Assembly: GCF_003977685.1 (NCBI RefSeq)
Contig: NZ_RYZH01000002.1
Coordinates: 62,001 to 126,000, forward strand
Source of the DNA: Tautonia sociabilis
GTDB lineage: Bacteria > Planctomycetota > Planctomycetia > Isosphaerales > Isosphaeraceae
Reading direction: 5' to 3'
Length of the DNA: 64,000 nucleotides
Below, in pieces: positions 50,641 through 60,158 of this stretch. A program made the position numbers and the translations under genes. Within the stretch, counting starts at the first letter, position 1, and every line of letters begins with the position of its first letter. Under the pieces are notes generated by a model, which ran no database searches, was not told the origin of the DNA, and saw nothing but the letters and a program-made list of their open reading frames with translations.

Positions 50641-51966
50641 GGTCTCGATCAAGTTATCCGCCCGGAAGACATTCGACAATCGCTGACGGCGACCGGCCGG
50701 GTGAACAAATCTGATTGCGTCCTGACCTTCGAGGTCATCCTCCGGGTGGTGCTCGCGATGGGGTTGTTGACCGACCTGCCGATCCGGCAGGTCTTCAAGC
50801 ACGCCCGACGGCTCCTCCCGGGTGAGGAGTCGCCGGGCCGTTCGAACCTCTGCATGGCCCGACGGCGGCTGGGAGTGGCGCCGGTGCGGCACCTCTTCGG
50901 CCGGGTCGTCCGCCCGCTGGCGCCGCCCGAGACGCCGGGGGCGTTCTACCACGGGTTGCGGCTGATGGGCATCGACGGCGTCGTCCTCGACGTCCCCGAC
51001 TCGGCCGCCAACGCCGCCGCCTTCGGCCGCCCCTCGGCGGGGCCGCGCGGCGATGGGGCCTTCCCCCAGGTCAAGAAGCTCAGCCTCGTCGAGTTGGGCA
51101 CCCACGTCGAGGTCGCCTTCGTCGTGAAGCCCTGCCACAGCGACGAGCGCGCGACGGTCGCCGGACTGCTTCGCCACCTCGGACCGGGGATGCTCCTGCT
51201 CCTGGACCGGGCCTTCTTCAGCTACTACCGGTGGCGGCAGTTGGAGGCCCGGGGGGCGAAGCTTTTTGCTCGGGTCGTCAGGTCGATGATCCTGCGACCG
51301 GTCCGGGTGCTGGCCGACGGCTCGTACCTGGCCAAGGTCTACCGCCGCCCCTACGACCGGCTGAAGGACCGCGACGGCATCCTCGTCCGCGTGATCCGGT
51401 ACACGCTCGACGACCCGCAGCGGGTCGGCCACGGCGAGGAGCACGTCCTGATCACCGACCTGCTGGATGAGGCGGCGCACCCGGCGATGGAGTTGATCAT
51501 CCTTTACCATGAGCGTTGGGAGGAGGAGTTGGTCTTCGACGAGCAGAAGACCCACCAGGACCCGCGGCGGGCGACCAAGCCGGCGCAGCTGCGGAGCGAG
51601 ACACCCGCCGGGGTGATCCAGGAGATCTACGCGCTGTCGCTGGGCCATTTCGTGATCCGGTCGCTGATGTTCGAGGCGGCCGCGACGGCGGGGCTCGACC
51701 CCGACGCGCTGTCGTTCACGGGGTGCTTTCAGATCCTGAAGTGCCGGCTGCCGGAGTGCGACAGCAAGGCGCCCGCGTCGTTCGAGGCGTGGTATCGGGG
51801 CGTGCTCTGGGAGATGCAGACGGAGCGGACCGACCCGCGTCGCAACCGGATCAACCCCCGGGTGATCAAGCGGAAGATGTCGAAGTGGAAGAAGGAACGA
51901 CCTGAGCATCGACACCTTCCGCCCCTGAGGAAAGCCTTTCCAGAGGCAGTGGTTATGCGCCGTTGA
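50641..51966 (+). CDS. IS4-family transposase
   Basis: About 440 residues are encoded. The N-terminal start is unclear because the frame opens out of the IS630 remnant; an in-frame GTG at 50557 lies in that remnant. Family features are all present: LDQVIRPEDIRQSLTATGR and LLTDLPIRQVFKHARRL (N-terminal region), first Asp in LMGIDGVVLDVPD, second Asp in LLLLDRAFFSYY, and the YREK signature in YHERWEEELVFDEQK (Y-2-R-3-E-6-K spacing). Catalytic residues are intact, so the element may still be active if its ends are. Terminal repeats could not be identified by eye. Confidence 0.82.
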   Translation, partial: GLDQVIRPEDIRQSLTATGRVNKSDCVLTFEVILRVVLAMGLLTDLPIRQVFKHARRLLPGEESPGRSNLCMARRRLGVAPVRHLFGRVVRPLAPPETPGAFYHGLRLMGIDGVVLDVPDSAANAAAFGRPSAGPRGDGAFPQVKKLSLVELGTHVEVAFVVKPCHSDERATVAGLLRHLGPGMLLLLDRAFFSYYRWRQLEARGAKLFARVVRSMILRPVRVLADGSYLAKVYRRPYDRLKDRDGILVRVIRYTLDDPQRVGHGEEHVLITDLLDEAAHPAMELIILYHERWEEELVFDEQKTHQDPRRATKPAQLRSETPAGVIQEIYALSLGHFVIRSLMFEAAATAGLDPDALSFTGCFQILKCRLPECDSKAPASFEAWYRGVLWEMQTERTDPRRNRINPRVIKRKMSKWKKERPEHRHLPPLRKAFPEAVVMRR

Positions 51967-51980
51967 ACGGTATTGGGCCA

Positions 51981-52706
51981 AGGGCCTGTCTGACAGGCTC
52001 ATCGAGCTAGCTCTCGCAGGAAGAGGGCGATGGCCGCGACATGGACGACCGACAGGTAGGTCTCGGCCAGCTTCTCGTACCTCGTGCCCACCCGCCGCCA
52101 CTCCTTCAGCCGGCCGACGCACCGCTCGATCCAGTTGCGCCGCCGGTACGCCGCCCTGTCGAAGGCCCGCGGCCGGCCCCGCTTCGGCCGCCAGCGCGCC
52201 GGCCGCTTGCGGCTCGGAATCATGGCCCTGATGCCGCGTCGCCGTAGCAGGCCCCGCACGTCCGGGTCGTCGAACCCCTTGTCCCCCGCCAGCCGAGCCG
52301 GCCGATCATGCCCTGGGCCGGTCGCGCGGCGGGTTCGGCACGAAGCTGCACCTGATCGCCGAGTGTGGTCGGGGCCTGCCGCTGGGCTTCGCGTTGGATG
52401 CGGCGGAGGATGCGCAGCCAGGTCCCGTCCTTCTGCCAGCGGCGGAACCGCTCGTAGGCGGTCTGCCAGGGGCCGAACCGCTCGGGGAGGTCGCGCCAGG
52501 GTATACCCGTGGCGGCCCAATAGAGGACGCCGCTGACGATGGTGCGATGGTCGGCCCAGGCGCGGCCGCGGCTCGGCGCGGGCATCAGCGGCTCGATCAG
52601 CTCCCATTCGGCGTCGGTCAGATCGTGGCGACGCTCATGGCGGCGCTCCGTCCGGTGTGCCGAACCGCCAGGTATCATACTACTTCCGCCCTGTCAGACA
52701 GGCCCT
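51981..52706. mobile_element. IS5-type insertion sequence with perfect 17-bp terminal inverted repeats
   Basis: AGGGCCTGTCTGACAGG at 51981-51997 is matched exactly by its reverse complement at 52690-52706. The enclosed transposase is in the reverse orientation and defective. At 726 bases the element is shorter than typical relatives of this group (about 830-870), in line with an internal loss. A target duplication is not evident. Confidence 0.88.
51999..52678 (-). pseudogene. IS5-type transposase disrupted by an internal micro-inversion
   Basis: The N-terminal part is intact from ATG 52678 (HDLTDAEWELIEPLMP, ATGIPWRDLPERFGPWQTAY, LRILRRIQRE). The C-terminal part is in another frame (LAGDKGFDDPDVRGLLRRRG, then NWIERCVGRLKEWRRVGTRY, with the catalytic Glu). 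Between them, at about 52305-52392, the missing middle block GRSRGGFGTKLHLIAECGRG is found on the opposite (+) strand. Reading that strand yields the standard central motif of this transposase, so about 85 bases have been flipped in place, and some neighbouring bases lost. The protein cannot be made. Confidence 0.78.
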
Positions 52707-52707
52707 A

Positions 52708-52789
52708 GGTTAACAGCCTGCCGTGCGTCGAGCTACACCCAAAGTTAACAGAAAAGTTAACAGGCGCGAGAGAGGGCCATGGTTAACAC
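52708..52789. repeat. Four GTTAACA-containing short repeats beside the tRNA remnant
   Basis: Copies are GGTTAACAG (52708), AAGTTAACAG (52742), AAGTTAACAG (52754) and GGTTAACAC (52781). All keep RGTTAACA. They lie 70-150 bases before the partial tRNA-Ser. Short direct repeats at this distance from a tRNA attachment site resemble arm-type binding sites of tyrosine integrases or of their excision factors. No integrase gene is in the window to test this. Confidence 0.55.
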
Positions 52790-52856
52790 GGAGGCGGCGA
52801 TGTAAGTATTTTCTATCAAAGACTTTCCGCAACACGAAGATCGCGATAATCTGTCC

Positions 52857-52923
52857 AGGCACCGCACTGGAAATGCCGTGTACGGGTCAAACCGTACCGA
52901 GGGTTCGAATCCCTCCCTCTCCG
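52857..52923 (+). tRNA. 3' part of a tRNA-Ser(GGA) gene (attachment-site remnant)
   Basis: The sequence reads from the end of the D-arm (AGGCACCGC) through an anticodon loop CTGGAAA (anticodon GGA), a long variable arm (TGTACGGG TCAAA CCGTAC) typical of serine tRNAs, a T-arm GAGGG-TTCGAAT-CCCTC and the 3' acceptor strand CCTCTCC plus G. There is no matching 5' acceptor strand (GGAGAGG) or D-arm upstream, so it is only the 3' portion of a gene. A C-C mismatch in the anticodon stem also indicates loss of function. Duplicated tRNA 3' ends arise when an integrative element inserts into a tRNA gene, so this is probably an att site. The intact gene should lie at the other end of the island, outside the window. 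Confidence 0.75.
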
Positions 52924-52931
52924 CTGAAACC

Positions 52932-52967
52932 AAACGGGCGACACGGCTTATGGCTGTTCGCCCGTTT
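52932..52967 (+). terminator. Rho-independent terminator after the tRNA-Ser remnant
   Basis: AAACGGGCGA (52932-52941) pairs with TCGCCCGTTT (52958-52967) and is followed by TTTTTC. The hairpin plus T-run directly behind the tRNA 3' end would be the original terminator of the tRNA gene, now at the chromosomal side of the border. Confidence 0.75.
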
Positions 52968-53113
52968 TTCGATTTCTGTTCGGCCCTGCCCGGCGTTCGG
53001 CATCGGGGGGCAGTGGGCTCGGATGCCAGGCCAGGGGGAAGCCCGCTTCGATAACGCAATGACGCTCGATCGGTCCAGGAGGAGCGGCTCGAGGAACGAG
53101 GGGATCCGATCGA

Positions 53114-55120
53114 TCAATCCGTCGGCAGTGAGTGGCGGTTGGAGATGGGCGTCCCGATGGCGGCGAGGATGGCGGCCGGGTCGTAGACGCAGCCGCCCCA
53201 GGTGCCTCCGCCGAGCGTTTGGAGGGCGGCCCAGAGGTGGGTGTCGTCGGGGAGGTCCGGATCGGGGGCGAGGTCCGGATGCGGGAGGCGATCGCGGAGC
53301 ACCTCGGCTCCGCGATCGGGTCCGAACTCCTCGCCGTCGTGGCCAACGAGGTCGACTCGGCCGACGAGTCGGGTGCGGTCGATCTCGATCCGGATGAGGT
53401 CGCCGTCGCGCACCCGGCCGATCGGTCCGCCGGCCAGCGCCTCGGGGCCGACGTGGCCGATGCAGGCGCCGGTCGAGACTCCGGAAAAGCGGGCGTCGGT
53501 GATCACGGCGACGTGTTTGCCGAAGGGCAGGTGCTTCAGCGCCGAGGTGATCTGATAGGTTTCCTCCATGCCAGCCCCCATCGGGCCCCGGCCGATGAGC
53601 ACGATGACATCTCCGGCTCGGATCGGGTCGCCCCCCCCCTGCCCCTTGATCGCGGCGATGGCGTCGCGCTCCCGGGTGAAGACGCGGGCCGGGCCGAGCT
53701 TGCGGTAGACGCCGTCCGGGTCGACCACGCTGGGATCGATCGCGGTGCTCTTGACCACCGAACCGACCGGGGCCAGGTTGCCCGTGGGGAAGGTCACGGT
53801 GCTGGTGAGTCCCCGATCTCGGGCGACGGCAGGGGGCATGATCACGTCGTCCGGATCCACGCCATCGAGCCGGTGCAGCGCCTCGCGGAGCCGGCAGCGC
53901 CGCTCGCTGGCGGCCCACCAGTCCAGCACCCGGGACAGCGGGACGCCAGCGACGGTTTGAACGCCCTCGTCGATGAGCCCGAGGGAGCGGAGGTGGAGCA
54001 TCACCTCGGGCACCCCCCCGGCGAGAAAGGCGCGGACGGTCGGGTGATCGAACGGGCCGTTCGGCAAGACGCTGACGAGCCGGGGAACCCGGCGATTGAC
54101 CTCCTGCCACTCCTCGACCGTCGGCCGGGTCAGTCCGGCGGAGAAGGCGATCGCGGGGAGATGGAGCAGGAGATTGGTCGAGCCACCGAAGGCGGCGTGC
54201 ACGGCCATCGCGTTGCGGACGGCGGCGTCGGTGAGCACGTCGGCCAGGGAACGGCCCCGGGAGGCCATCGCCGAGGCGGCTCGGGCCGACCGCCGGGCCA
54301 TGTCGAGCCAGATCGGCTGCCCCGACGGGGCGAGCGCGGCGTGGGGAACGGTCAGGCCCAGGGCTTCGGCCACCACTTGCATGGTGGCCGCGGTCCCGAG
54401 GAACTGGCAGCCGCCCCCCGGCGTGGCGCAGGCTCGGCAGCCGAGATCGGCGGCCTCGGCCAGCGAGAGCTCACCATGCACGTAGCGCACTCCGATCGTC
54501 TGGATCTTCCCCGCGTCCTCCCCTCGGGATGGGGGCAGCGTCACCCCTCCTGGGACGAAGACGCAGGGGAGCGACTTCGACCCGGCCAGGGCCATTAGCA
54601 TGGCTGGCGCCCCTTTGTCGCAGGTTGCCACGCCAATGACTCCCTTGCGGCGAGGAAGCGATCGGATCAGCCGACGCAGGACGATCGCCGCGTCGTTGCG
54701 GTACGGCAGGCTGTCCATCATGCCCGGAGTGCCCTGCGTGCGCCCGTCGCAGGGGTCGGTCACGGCGCCGGCGAAGGGAAGCCGACCGATCGAGCGTAAC
54801 TCCTCAGCGGCCGCCCGGACGAGCAGACCGATCTCCCAGTGGCCGGTGTGATAGCCCAGCGCGATCGGCCGACCGGCGTCGTCGCGCAGGCCGCCTTGCG
54901 TACTGAGGATCAGGAACGGGTCGGCGGCGGTTGTCGACGGCTCCCAGCCCATGCCGGCGTTCTGGCTCAGGCCGAAGAGGTCACCCGAGGGCCAAGATCG
55001 GAGCATCTCGTCGGTCAGCGGCAGGGAGCCGGAGGGCCCGTCGGCCCGGGTCGCCACGTCGAGGACCTCGGGGGGGGAATCGACGATGGCGGTGAACTCG
55101 GGAGACTCGGTCCAATCCAT
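53114..55120 (-). CDS. IlvD/Edd-family dehydratase, YjhG/YagF (D-xylonate dehydratase) type
   Basis: The protein has 668 residues from ATG 55120; the longer upstream frame is arginine-rich shadow. It dehydrates a sugar acid, in E. coli YjhG/YagF D-xylonate, to a 2-keto-3-deoxy acid using an Fe-S cluster. Cluster cysteines lie in [23 protein letters not shown] and [18 protein letters not shown]. The subfamily is indicated by the opening [20 protein letters not shown] and by [17 protein letters not shown]. The C-terminal swivel domain ([20 protein letters not shown], then [20 protein letters not shown]) is complete. It is a chromosomal metabolic gene beyond the island border and is not in an operon here. 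Confidence 0.88.
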   Translation of the reverse strand: MDWTESPEFTAIVDSPPEVLDVATRADGPSGSLPLTDEMLRSWPSGDLFGLSQNAGMGWEPSTTAADPFLILSTQGGLRDDAGRPIALGYHTGHWEIGLLVRAAAEELRSIGRLPFAGAVTDPCDGRTQGTPGMMDSLPYRNDAAIVLRRLIRSLPRRKGVIGVATCDKGAPAMLMALAGSKSLPCVFVPGGVTLPPSRGEDAGKIQTIGVRYVHGELSLAEAADLGCRACATPGGGCQFLGTAATMQVVAEALGLTVPHAALAPSGQPIWLDMARRSARAASAMASRGRSLADVLTDAAVRNAMAVHAAFGGSTNLLLHLPAIAFSAGLTRPTVEEWQEVNRRVPRLVSVLPNGPFDHPTVRAFLAGGVPEVMLHLRSLGLIDEGVQTVAGVPLSRVLDWWAASERRCRLREALHRLDGVDPDDVIMPPAVARDRGLTSTVTFPTGNLAPVGSVVKSTAIDPSVVDPDGVYRKLGPARVFTRERDAIAAIKGQGGGDPIRAGDVIVLIGRGPMGAGMEETYQITSALKHLPFGKHVAVITDARFSGVSTGACIGHVGPEALAGGPIGRVRDGDLIRIEIDRTRLVGRVDLVGHDGEEFGPDRGAEVLRDRLPHPDLAPDPDLPDDTHLWAALQTLGGGTWGGCVYDPAAILAAIGTPISNRHSLPTD

Positions 55121-55333
55121 GGTTCGACACCTGGCGGAACGTGATGGTCGTTGGCTCCCCTCTGGTGGAAGGGGCCCGCCCTCCAGGATACCGAGGCGGG
55201 TCGGACCTCGCACGAGATTGGCACGCGGTCTGCACTCAGAACGGATCAAGAGAAGACGCGGCGATCGCCGGGGCGGGCATCGGGGCTCAACCGGCGCGCG
55301 GAGTCGACCGGAATTTACGACTGGAGGTGGACC

Positions 55334-55615
55334 GTGGAGATGATCGGCAGCATCATCGGCTGGGCGTTCTTCGGGCTGATCGTTGGTGCGCTTGCGAGGC
55401 TTTTGCACCCGGGCCGGGACGCGATGGGATTGCCGGCAACGATGATGCTGGGCGTCGTCGGCTCGCTTGTCGGCGGGGGTGTCTGGTACCTAATCCGGGG
55501 CGGGTCCGAGCCGTTCAGTCCCGGGGGGTTCCTTTCGGCGTTGATCTGCGCGATCATCCTGCTGGCGATGGGCCTCTTCGCGAGGGAATCCGCCGCCCCT
55601 GCTCGACGGCGATGA
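55334..55615 (+). CDS. GlsB/YeaQ/YmgE-family membrane protein
   Basis: The protein has 93 residues from GTG 55334, which is spaced six bases after GGAGG; the ATG at 55340 is an alternative. The family is shown by [40 protein letters not shown] and [12 protein letters not shown]. It is a three-helix inner-membrane protein induced by general stress in many bacteria. The DUF4112 gene follows after 35 bases on the same strand. Confidence 0.85.
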   Translation: MEMIGSIIGWAFFGLIVGALARLLHPGRDAMGLPATMMLGVVGSLVGGGVWYLIRGGSEPFSPGGFLSALICAIILLAMGLFARESAAPARRR

Positions 55616-55650
55616 TCGTCCCCTCGACTCCGCGACGGAGGGAGGCTCCG

Positions 55651-56052
55651 ATGCCCACGAGGAATGCGACCCGGGTCGAGCCGGAGCGGATCGAGCCCGA
55701 TCGCGACCCGGCCGACGCGCTGCTCGAGCAGCTCGCCTGGCTGTTGGATGCGAAGTACCGGATCCCCGGCACTCCGATCCGGTTCGGCCTCGACGCCATT
55801 GCCGGCATCGTGCCCGTCCTGGGGGATCTTCCCTCGGGCCTCGTTCAGGCCGGGCTCGTGGGGATGGCGATGTACTACTACAAGGTGCCGAAGTCGGTCG
55901 TCGCCCGCATGGTCTTCAATGTTCTGCTCGACACGACCGTCGGCTCGATCCCTGTTCTTGGCACCATCTTCGACGTCGGCTACAAGGCCAGCCTGAAGAA
56001 CGTCACCCTCCTCCGAGAGGCTGCGGCCGGAGGGGGAGCACGACGGCGTTGA
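55651..56052 (+). CDS. DUF4112 membrane protein
   Basis: The protein has 133 residues. The core is LLEQLAWLLDAKYRIPGTPI, RFGLDAIAGIVPVLGDLPSG, then VGSIPVLGTIFDVGYKASLK, all conserved in DUF4112. Two or three membrane helices are likely. The function is unknown. ATG 55651 is preceded by GGAGGGAGG. A strong terminator (56085-56123) follows, shared with the convergent DUF1501 gene. Confidence 0.85.
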   Translation: MPTRNATRVEPERIEPDRDPADALLEQLAWLLDAKYRIPGTPIRFGLDAIAGIVPVLGDLPSGLVQAGLVGMAMYYYKVPKSVVARMVFNVLLDTTVGSIPVLGTIFDVGYKASLKNVTLLREAAAGGGARRR

Positions 56053-56084
56053 GTCCATCGGCTCGAGCGGTTGCCTCCTGACGC

Positions 56085-56123
56085 GATGAGGGCCCGATCC
56101 GGCTCCCGGATCGGGCCCTCATC
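56085..56123. terminator. Bidirectional stem-loop terminator between convergent genes
   Basis: GATGAGGGCCCGATCCGG (56085-56102), loop CTC, and CCGGATCGGGCCCTCATC (56106-56123) form a perfect 18-bp stem. It lies between the ends of the DUF4112 gene (+) and the DUF1501 gene (-). There is no T-run, but such long GC-rich stems commonly terminate convergent genes. Confidence 0.8.
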
Positions 56124-56152
56124 GTGTCGAGAAGGAGGGGTCGACGGCAGGC

Positions 56153-57511
56153 TCAGGAGAGCAGTTCGTCCACCGGACGGCCGCCGTCGACCAGCCGGAT
56201 GGGCTGGCCGTCGGGAGTCAGGAAGCGGTGGTCGGGATTGATCCCCAGGGCGGTGTAGAGCGTCGCCGCGAGGTCGTTGGGGGTGACGGGGCGGTCGCTC
56301 GGCAGGTCGGCGATCGCGTCGGTCGCCCCCAGGACGAGTCCAGCCGGCATACCTCCGCCAGCGAGCAGAACGCTGCTGGCGCGGCCGTGGTGGTCCCGAC
56401 CGGCGTTGTCGTTGATCTTCGGCGTGCGGCCGAATTCCCCCATCACCACCACGAGCGTCTCGTCCAGGAGCCCGCGATCGGCGAGGTCGGCGATCAGGGC
56501 GGCAATCCCGCGGTCGATCGGCGGGGCCAACGTGTCCTTGAGCATTGGGAAGTTGTTAACGTGCGTGTCCCAGCCGACCGGGCCGGAGCCCTGGTCGTTG
56601 ACCGTCACGAAGCCGACCCCCGCCTCGACCAGCCTCCGGGCGAGGAGCAAGGACTGACCGAACTGGGTCCGGCCGAAGCGTTCGCGAACATCGTCGGGCT
56701 CGGCCTGAATGCGGAACGCCTCCTGGGCGGCGCTGGAGGTGAGCAGGTCGTAGGCCTGTTCAGCGAAGGTGTCTCGGCTGGTGGTCAGCGGCGTGTCGAC
56801 GACGGCGTCGGCCGCGAAGCGGTCGAGGGTGGCGACCATCTCGCGACGGCGGCGCAGGCGGTCGAGCGTCAGCCGATCGGGAGGGGTCAGGTCTCGGACC
56901 CGGAAGCCTGGTTGGTTCGGATCGCCAGCGACGGCAAACGGGTCGTAGGCCGGCGTCAGGTAGCCGGAGGAGGAGAACAATGGGGCGGAGGGGATCGCCG
57001 CGTAGGGCGGCAGCGTGTTGTTCGAGAATCCTCGGACCTTGGCCAGAACGCTGCCAAAGCTGGGGTAAACGAGCGCCGGGCTCGGCCGAGAGCCGGTGAG
57101 CATATGATGCGAGGCACGGTCGTGCTCGGCCTCGGGCGAGGTGATGCTGCGGATGAGCATGGCCCTGTCCAGGACCTTCGCCAGCTCGGGCAGGATCTCG
57201 CTGATGCGGACGCCCGGGATGCTCGTCTCGATCGGAGCGAACTCGCCGCGGACGTCGGCCGGAGCGTCGGGCTTGGGATCCCAGGTGTCGATGTGGCTTG
57301 GCCCGCCGGAGAGCCAGACGAGGATGCAGGACTTCGCCCGAGGGGTGCCGGAGAGAGTCGGCTCGGTGCCGTAGACGTCCTCGGCCCGGGAATGGGCGCG
57401 GAGCCTCAGCACGTCGTCCAGGCCCAGCCCCAACGCCCCGAGCACCCCGACCCGGAGCAGGGCCCGGCGGCTCGGTCCGAGGCACGGTCGGTTCCGGTCG
57501 CTTGATCGCAT
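56153..57511 (-). CDS. DUF1501 family protein with Tat-type signal
   Basis: The protein has 452 residues. A twin-arginine-like signal (SRRALLRVGVLGALGLGLDD) indicates export of the folded protein. The body has the DUF1501 (alkaline-phosphatase-superfamily) pattern: CILVWLSGGPSHIDTWDPKP, HDRASHHMLTG, VVVMGEFGRTPKINDNAGRD, which carries the metal-ligand-like residues. Planctomycetes have many such genes paired with DUF1549/DUF1553 cytochrome-like proteins, as here with the gene 62 bases upstream. The biochemical role is not established. Confidence 0.92.
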   Translation of the reverse strand: MRSSDRNRPCLGPSRRALLRVGVLGALGLGLDDVLRLRAHSRAEDVYGTEPTLSGTPRAKSCILVWLSGGPSHIDTWDPKPDAPADVRGEFAPIETSIPGVRISEILPELAKVLDRAMLIRSITSPEAEHDRASHHMLTGSRPSPALVYPSFGSVLAKVRGFSNNTLPPYAAIPSAPLFSSSGYLTPAYDPFAVAGDPNQPGFRVRDLTPPDRLTLDRLRRRREMVATLDRFAADAVVDTPLTTSRDTFAEQAYDLLTSSAAQEAFRIQAEPDDVRERFGRTQFGQSLLLARRLVEAGVGFVTVNDQGSGPVGWDTHVNNFPMLKDTLAPPIDRGIAALIADLADRGLLDETLVVVMGEFGRTPKINDNAGRDHHGRASSVLLAGGGMPAGLVLGATDAIADLPSDRPVTPNDLAATLYTALGINPDHRFLTPDGQPIRLVDGGRPVDELLS

Positions 57512-57572
57512 GGCGGGGCCTCCACCCCGATGCCCCGTCCCGGGGATCGGGGCCGTTCGGGACTCGATCGGA

Positions 57573-60158
57573 TCAATGATTGAACGCGAATTCCCGACAA
57601 TTCAGCAGCGCCCAGAACAGGTCCTCGCTCGCCTCTCGGATCGAGTCGGCCGACTCGATCAGCGCGGACCAGTGCTCGGACTCCTCCTCCGTCGGCTTGC
57701 GGCAGAGGGTGCGGAGGTAGAGGTTCTCGACAATCTCGCCCGGCGTCGGGTCGAATTCGAGGAGGCTGGCGAGGTAGCCGTTGAACCGGACGATCCGGTC
57801 ATCGATCTCGCTGCCGCCGATGAGCAAGAGGGCCTGGCGGAGACTCAACGTCGGCGTCGCCACGGGGGAACAGCCGCCAACCCGGGGGCATCGGCCGAAG
57901 GTATCCAGCAACGTGCTCGCGATGGCCGGATCGTCGACCTGGACCGCCTTCATCGTTGTGACCGTGCCCCGCCCGCCTCCCCTGACGAGGCTGAAGCGGA
58001 GTTCGGTGTCGGTCGCCTGGGCCAACGCGTCGGCCATCTGGTACGCCGAAAGGGGGCGGGGCATCTGGTGCGAGAAGAGCCGGGTGTCCTGCTCGTTGCC
58101 GGGGACGGGGGTCGAGGACAGGCCGTACGCCTCCGACGTGGCGACGGTGCGGATCAGATGCCGGAGGTCGAAGTCGTGGGCGACGAAGTCGGCCGCGAGG
58201 GCGTCGAGCAGTTCCGGGTGCACCGGAGGGTTGCCGGCGCTCAGGTCGTCGGCCGGTTCGGCCAGCCCTCGGCCGAAGAACTGGGCCCAGACCCAGTTGG
58301 CGGCGGCCCGGGAGAAGTAGGGGTTGTCCGGCGCGGTCATCCAATCCGCCAGGGCGATCCGGGGATCATCCCCTGGTGAACACTCGACGGCCTGCCCCCC
58401 GGGCAGAATCGGATCGGCCTTCTCGCCGGTGCGGAGGTGGGTGATGAAGCCGTCCGGGTTCACGGTGACGAGCCCCGCGTTCATCATCTGACCGGGCCTC
58501 GGGGAGGCTCGTCCGACCTTGGCGAAGAAGGCGGCCAGGCCGTAGTAGTCGTCCTGGGTCCAGACGTCGAACGGGTGGTCGTGGCACTGTGCGCAGCGGA
58601 ACCGCTGGCCGAGGAACCGCTGGGCGGTCAGCTCAGCGCGTTCGCGAGCGTCCTGCCCTTCCAGGGCGTAATTCACCGGGCCCCCCTCCAGCGCGCTCGG
58701 GTCGCCGAGCGCGGTGAGCAGCTCGCGAACGAACTCGTCCCAGGGGCGATTGGCGGCGACCTGCGCCTCGACCCAGTCGTTGTAGCGGTAGACTCCCTCG
58801 GGGAAGCGGGCCTGGCTGATCTGGAGAAGGTCGCCGATCTTATTATTCCAGAAGTCGACGAACAGGGGTTCTTGCATCAGGCGGTCGACGAGCTTGGCCC
58901 GCTTCTCAGGATCCTCGTCCTCGAGAAAGGCCCGAATCTCATCGGGGCGGGGTTGCTGGCCGGTCAGGTCGAGGGTCGCTCGGCGGAGGAAGGTCGCGTC
59001 GTCACTCGGAGGGCTGGGAGGGACCTTGAGTGATTCGAGCCGGGCGAACAGGTGCTCGTCGATCAGGTTGCGCCGGGGCAGGGAGTCGAAGTCAAACTCG
59101 AGCTCCGGGTTGATCAGCGTCGCCAGGCGGCTGGAGATGACGGCCGTCTTGTAGCGGACGATCAGGTCGGTTTCCGACCGACGGAGGAGCTCGGCCCGGC
59201 CGTATTCGTCGACCGAGGCGGTGGTGTCGTCCTTGACGTCGAAGCGGGAGAGGCGGGTCACGTCTCGCTCGTGCCCGTCGGCGAATCGGGCGACGACGCG
59301 GAGTTGCTGAGGCCCGGGGGCATCAAGGCGGACGTCCTGGGGATGGACCTCGACGGCGACGATCTCGCCATGCCCGCTCCCCCGCCGCTCCGGAGCGCCA
59401 TCGGCGATCCAGTCGAGGAGCGTCCGATAGGAGTCGGAGTCCACCGGGAGGGCCCGTCCCCCCCCGTGGGGGACGCGACCGGACGCCTTGCGGAGCAGCA
59501 GGCTGAACTCGGGGTCGAGCAGGGCGAGGCGACGCCCCCCCGAATCCCGGGTCAGCGCCTGGTGGTCCCGCGACGGGTCGTAGCCGAAGAGCGAAAGATG
59601 GAACCCGTTCTGGCCGGTCGCCTTGCCGTGGCAGCCGCCCCCATTGCAGCCGAACCTGGTGAAGATCGGCACCACGTCGACCGCGAAGTTCCAGGGCCGA
59701 TCGCTCGACCCATCGACGACCAGCTCGGCGGTCGCCTCCGACCCGTCCGGTGCGATCGCCGTCACGGTCGCTTGCCCGGGGCCGATCGCCCTGGCGTAGC
59801 CCCCGGGCCCGATCTCGACCACCCCTTTTGGCTCGACCCGCCAGGAGACCTCGGCGGTCAGGTCGGCCGTCCCTCCTTGCTCCCCTTCCGTCGAGACGAG
59901 GAACTGGAGCCCTTCGTCGTCCGGCAGGAGCGTCGCCCGGCTCGGTTCGATCGAGACGGAAGACACGGCCGGGGGCTCGGGAGCCGGAGGACCGGCCTCC
60001 TCGCCGACGACCTCGGCCAGGTCCGTCCCCCCCTGCTTGACCGGAACCGTCGTGATCGGCTCCTCGGTCGGAGGATGCGCCGGGGGGCCGCCGCAACCGG
60101 ACAGCAGGCCGACGACGATCAGGGCGACCCAGGATCGTCGCGTCGCTCGGTCTCGCAT
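57573..60158 (-). CDS. DUF1549/DUF1553 planctomycete cytochrome-like lipoprotein
   Basis: The protein has 861 residues from ATG 60158, with a lipoprotein signal (SWVALIVVGLLSGCGG). Order: Pro-rich linker; Ig-like (BIG2-type) domain (ATLLPDDEGLQFLVSTEGEQ region); a heme-binding-like CNGGGCHG near residue 250; a second Ig-like domain; DUF1549 (IDEHLFARLESLKVPPSPPS, ATLDLTGQQPRPDEIRAFLE); DUF1553 (YFSRAAANWVWAQFFGRGLA). The CNGGGCHG element is a CxxxxCH variant of the PSCyt1 domain. It is paired with the DUF1501 gene, the characteristic planctomycete module. It starts opposite the GbsR-like regulator, sharing a 278-base intergenic region. Confidence 0.92.
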   Translation of the reverse strand: MRDRATRRSWVALIVVGLLSGCGGPPAHPPTEEPITTVPVKQGGTDLAEVVGEEAGPPAPEPPAVSSVSIEPSRATLLPDDEGLQFLVSTEGEQGGTADLTAEVSWRVEPKGVVEIGPGGYARAIGPGQATVTAIAPDGSEATAELVVDGSSDRPWNFAVDVVPIFTRFGCNGGGCHGKATGQNGFHLSLFGYDPSRDHQALTRDSGGRRLALLDPEFSLLLRKASGRVPHGGGRALPVDSDSYRTLLDWIADGAPERRGSGHGEIVAVEVHPQDVRLDAPGPQQLRVVARFADGHERDVTRLSRFDVKDDTTASVDEYGRAELLRRSETDLIVRYKTAVISSRLATLINPELEFDFDSLPRRNLIDEHLFARLESLKVPPSPPSDDATFLRRATLDLTGQQPRPDEIRAFLEDEDPEKRAKLVDRLMQEPLFVDFWNNKIGDLLQISQARFPEGVYRYNDWVEAQVAANRPWDEFVRELLTALGDPSALEGGPVNYALEGQDARERAELTAQRFLGQRFRCAQCHDHPFDVWTQDDYYGLAAFFAKVGRASPRPGQMMNAGLVTVNPDGFITHLRTGEKADPILPGGQAVECSPGDDPRIALADWMTAPDNPYFSRAAANWVWAQFFGRGLAEPADDLSAGNPPVHPELLDALAADFVAHDFDLRHLIRTVATSEAYGLSSTPVPGNEQDTRLFSHQMPRPLSAYQMADALAQATDTELRFSLVRGGGRGTVTTMKAVQVDDPAIASTLLDTFGRCPRVGGCSPVATPTLSLRQALLLIGGSEIDDRIVRFNGYLASLLEFDPTPGEIVENLYLRTLCRKPTEEESEHWSALIESADSIREASEDLFWALLNCREFAFNH

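Noticed and set aside
52757-53059. Reverse-strand ORF of about 100 residues containing EGFEPSVRF
   Set aside because: This peptide is a known kind of artefact: the antisense translation of a tRNA-Ser T-arm and variable arm. It overlaps the tRNA remnant and has no independent support.
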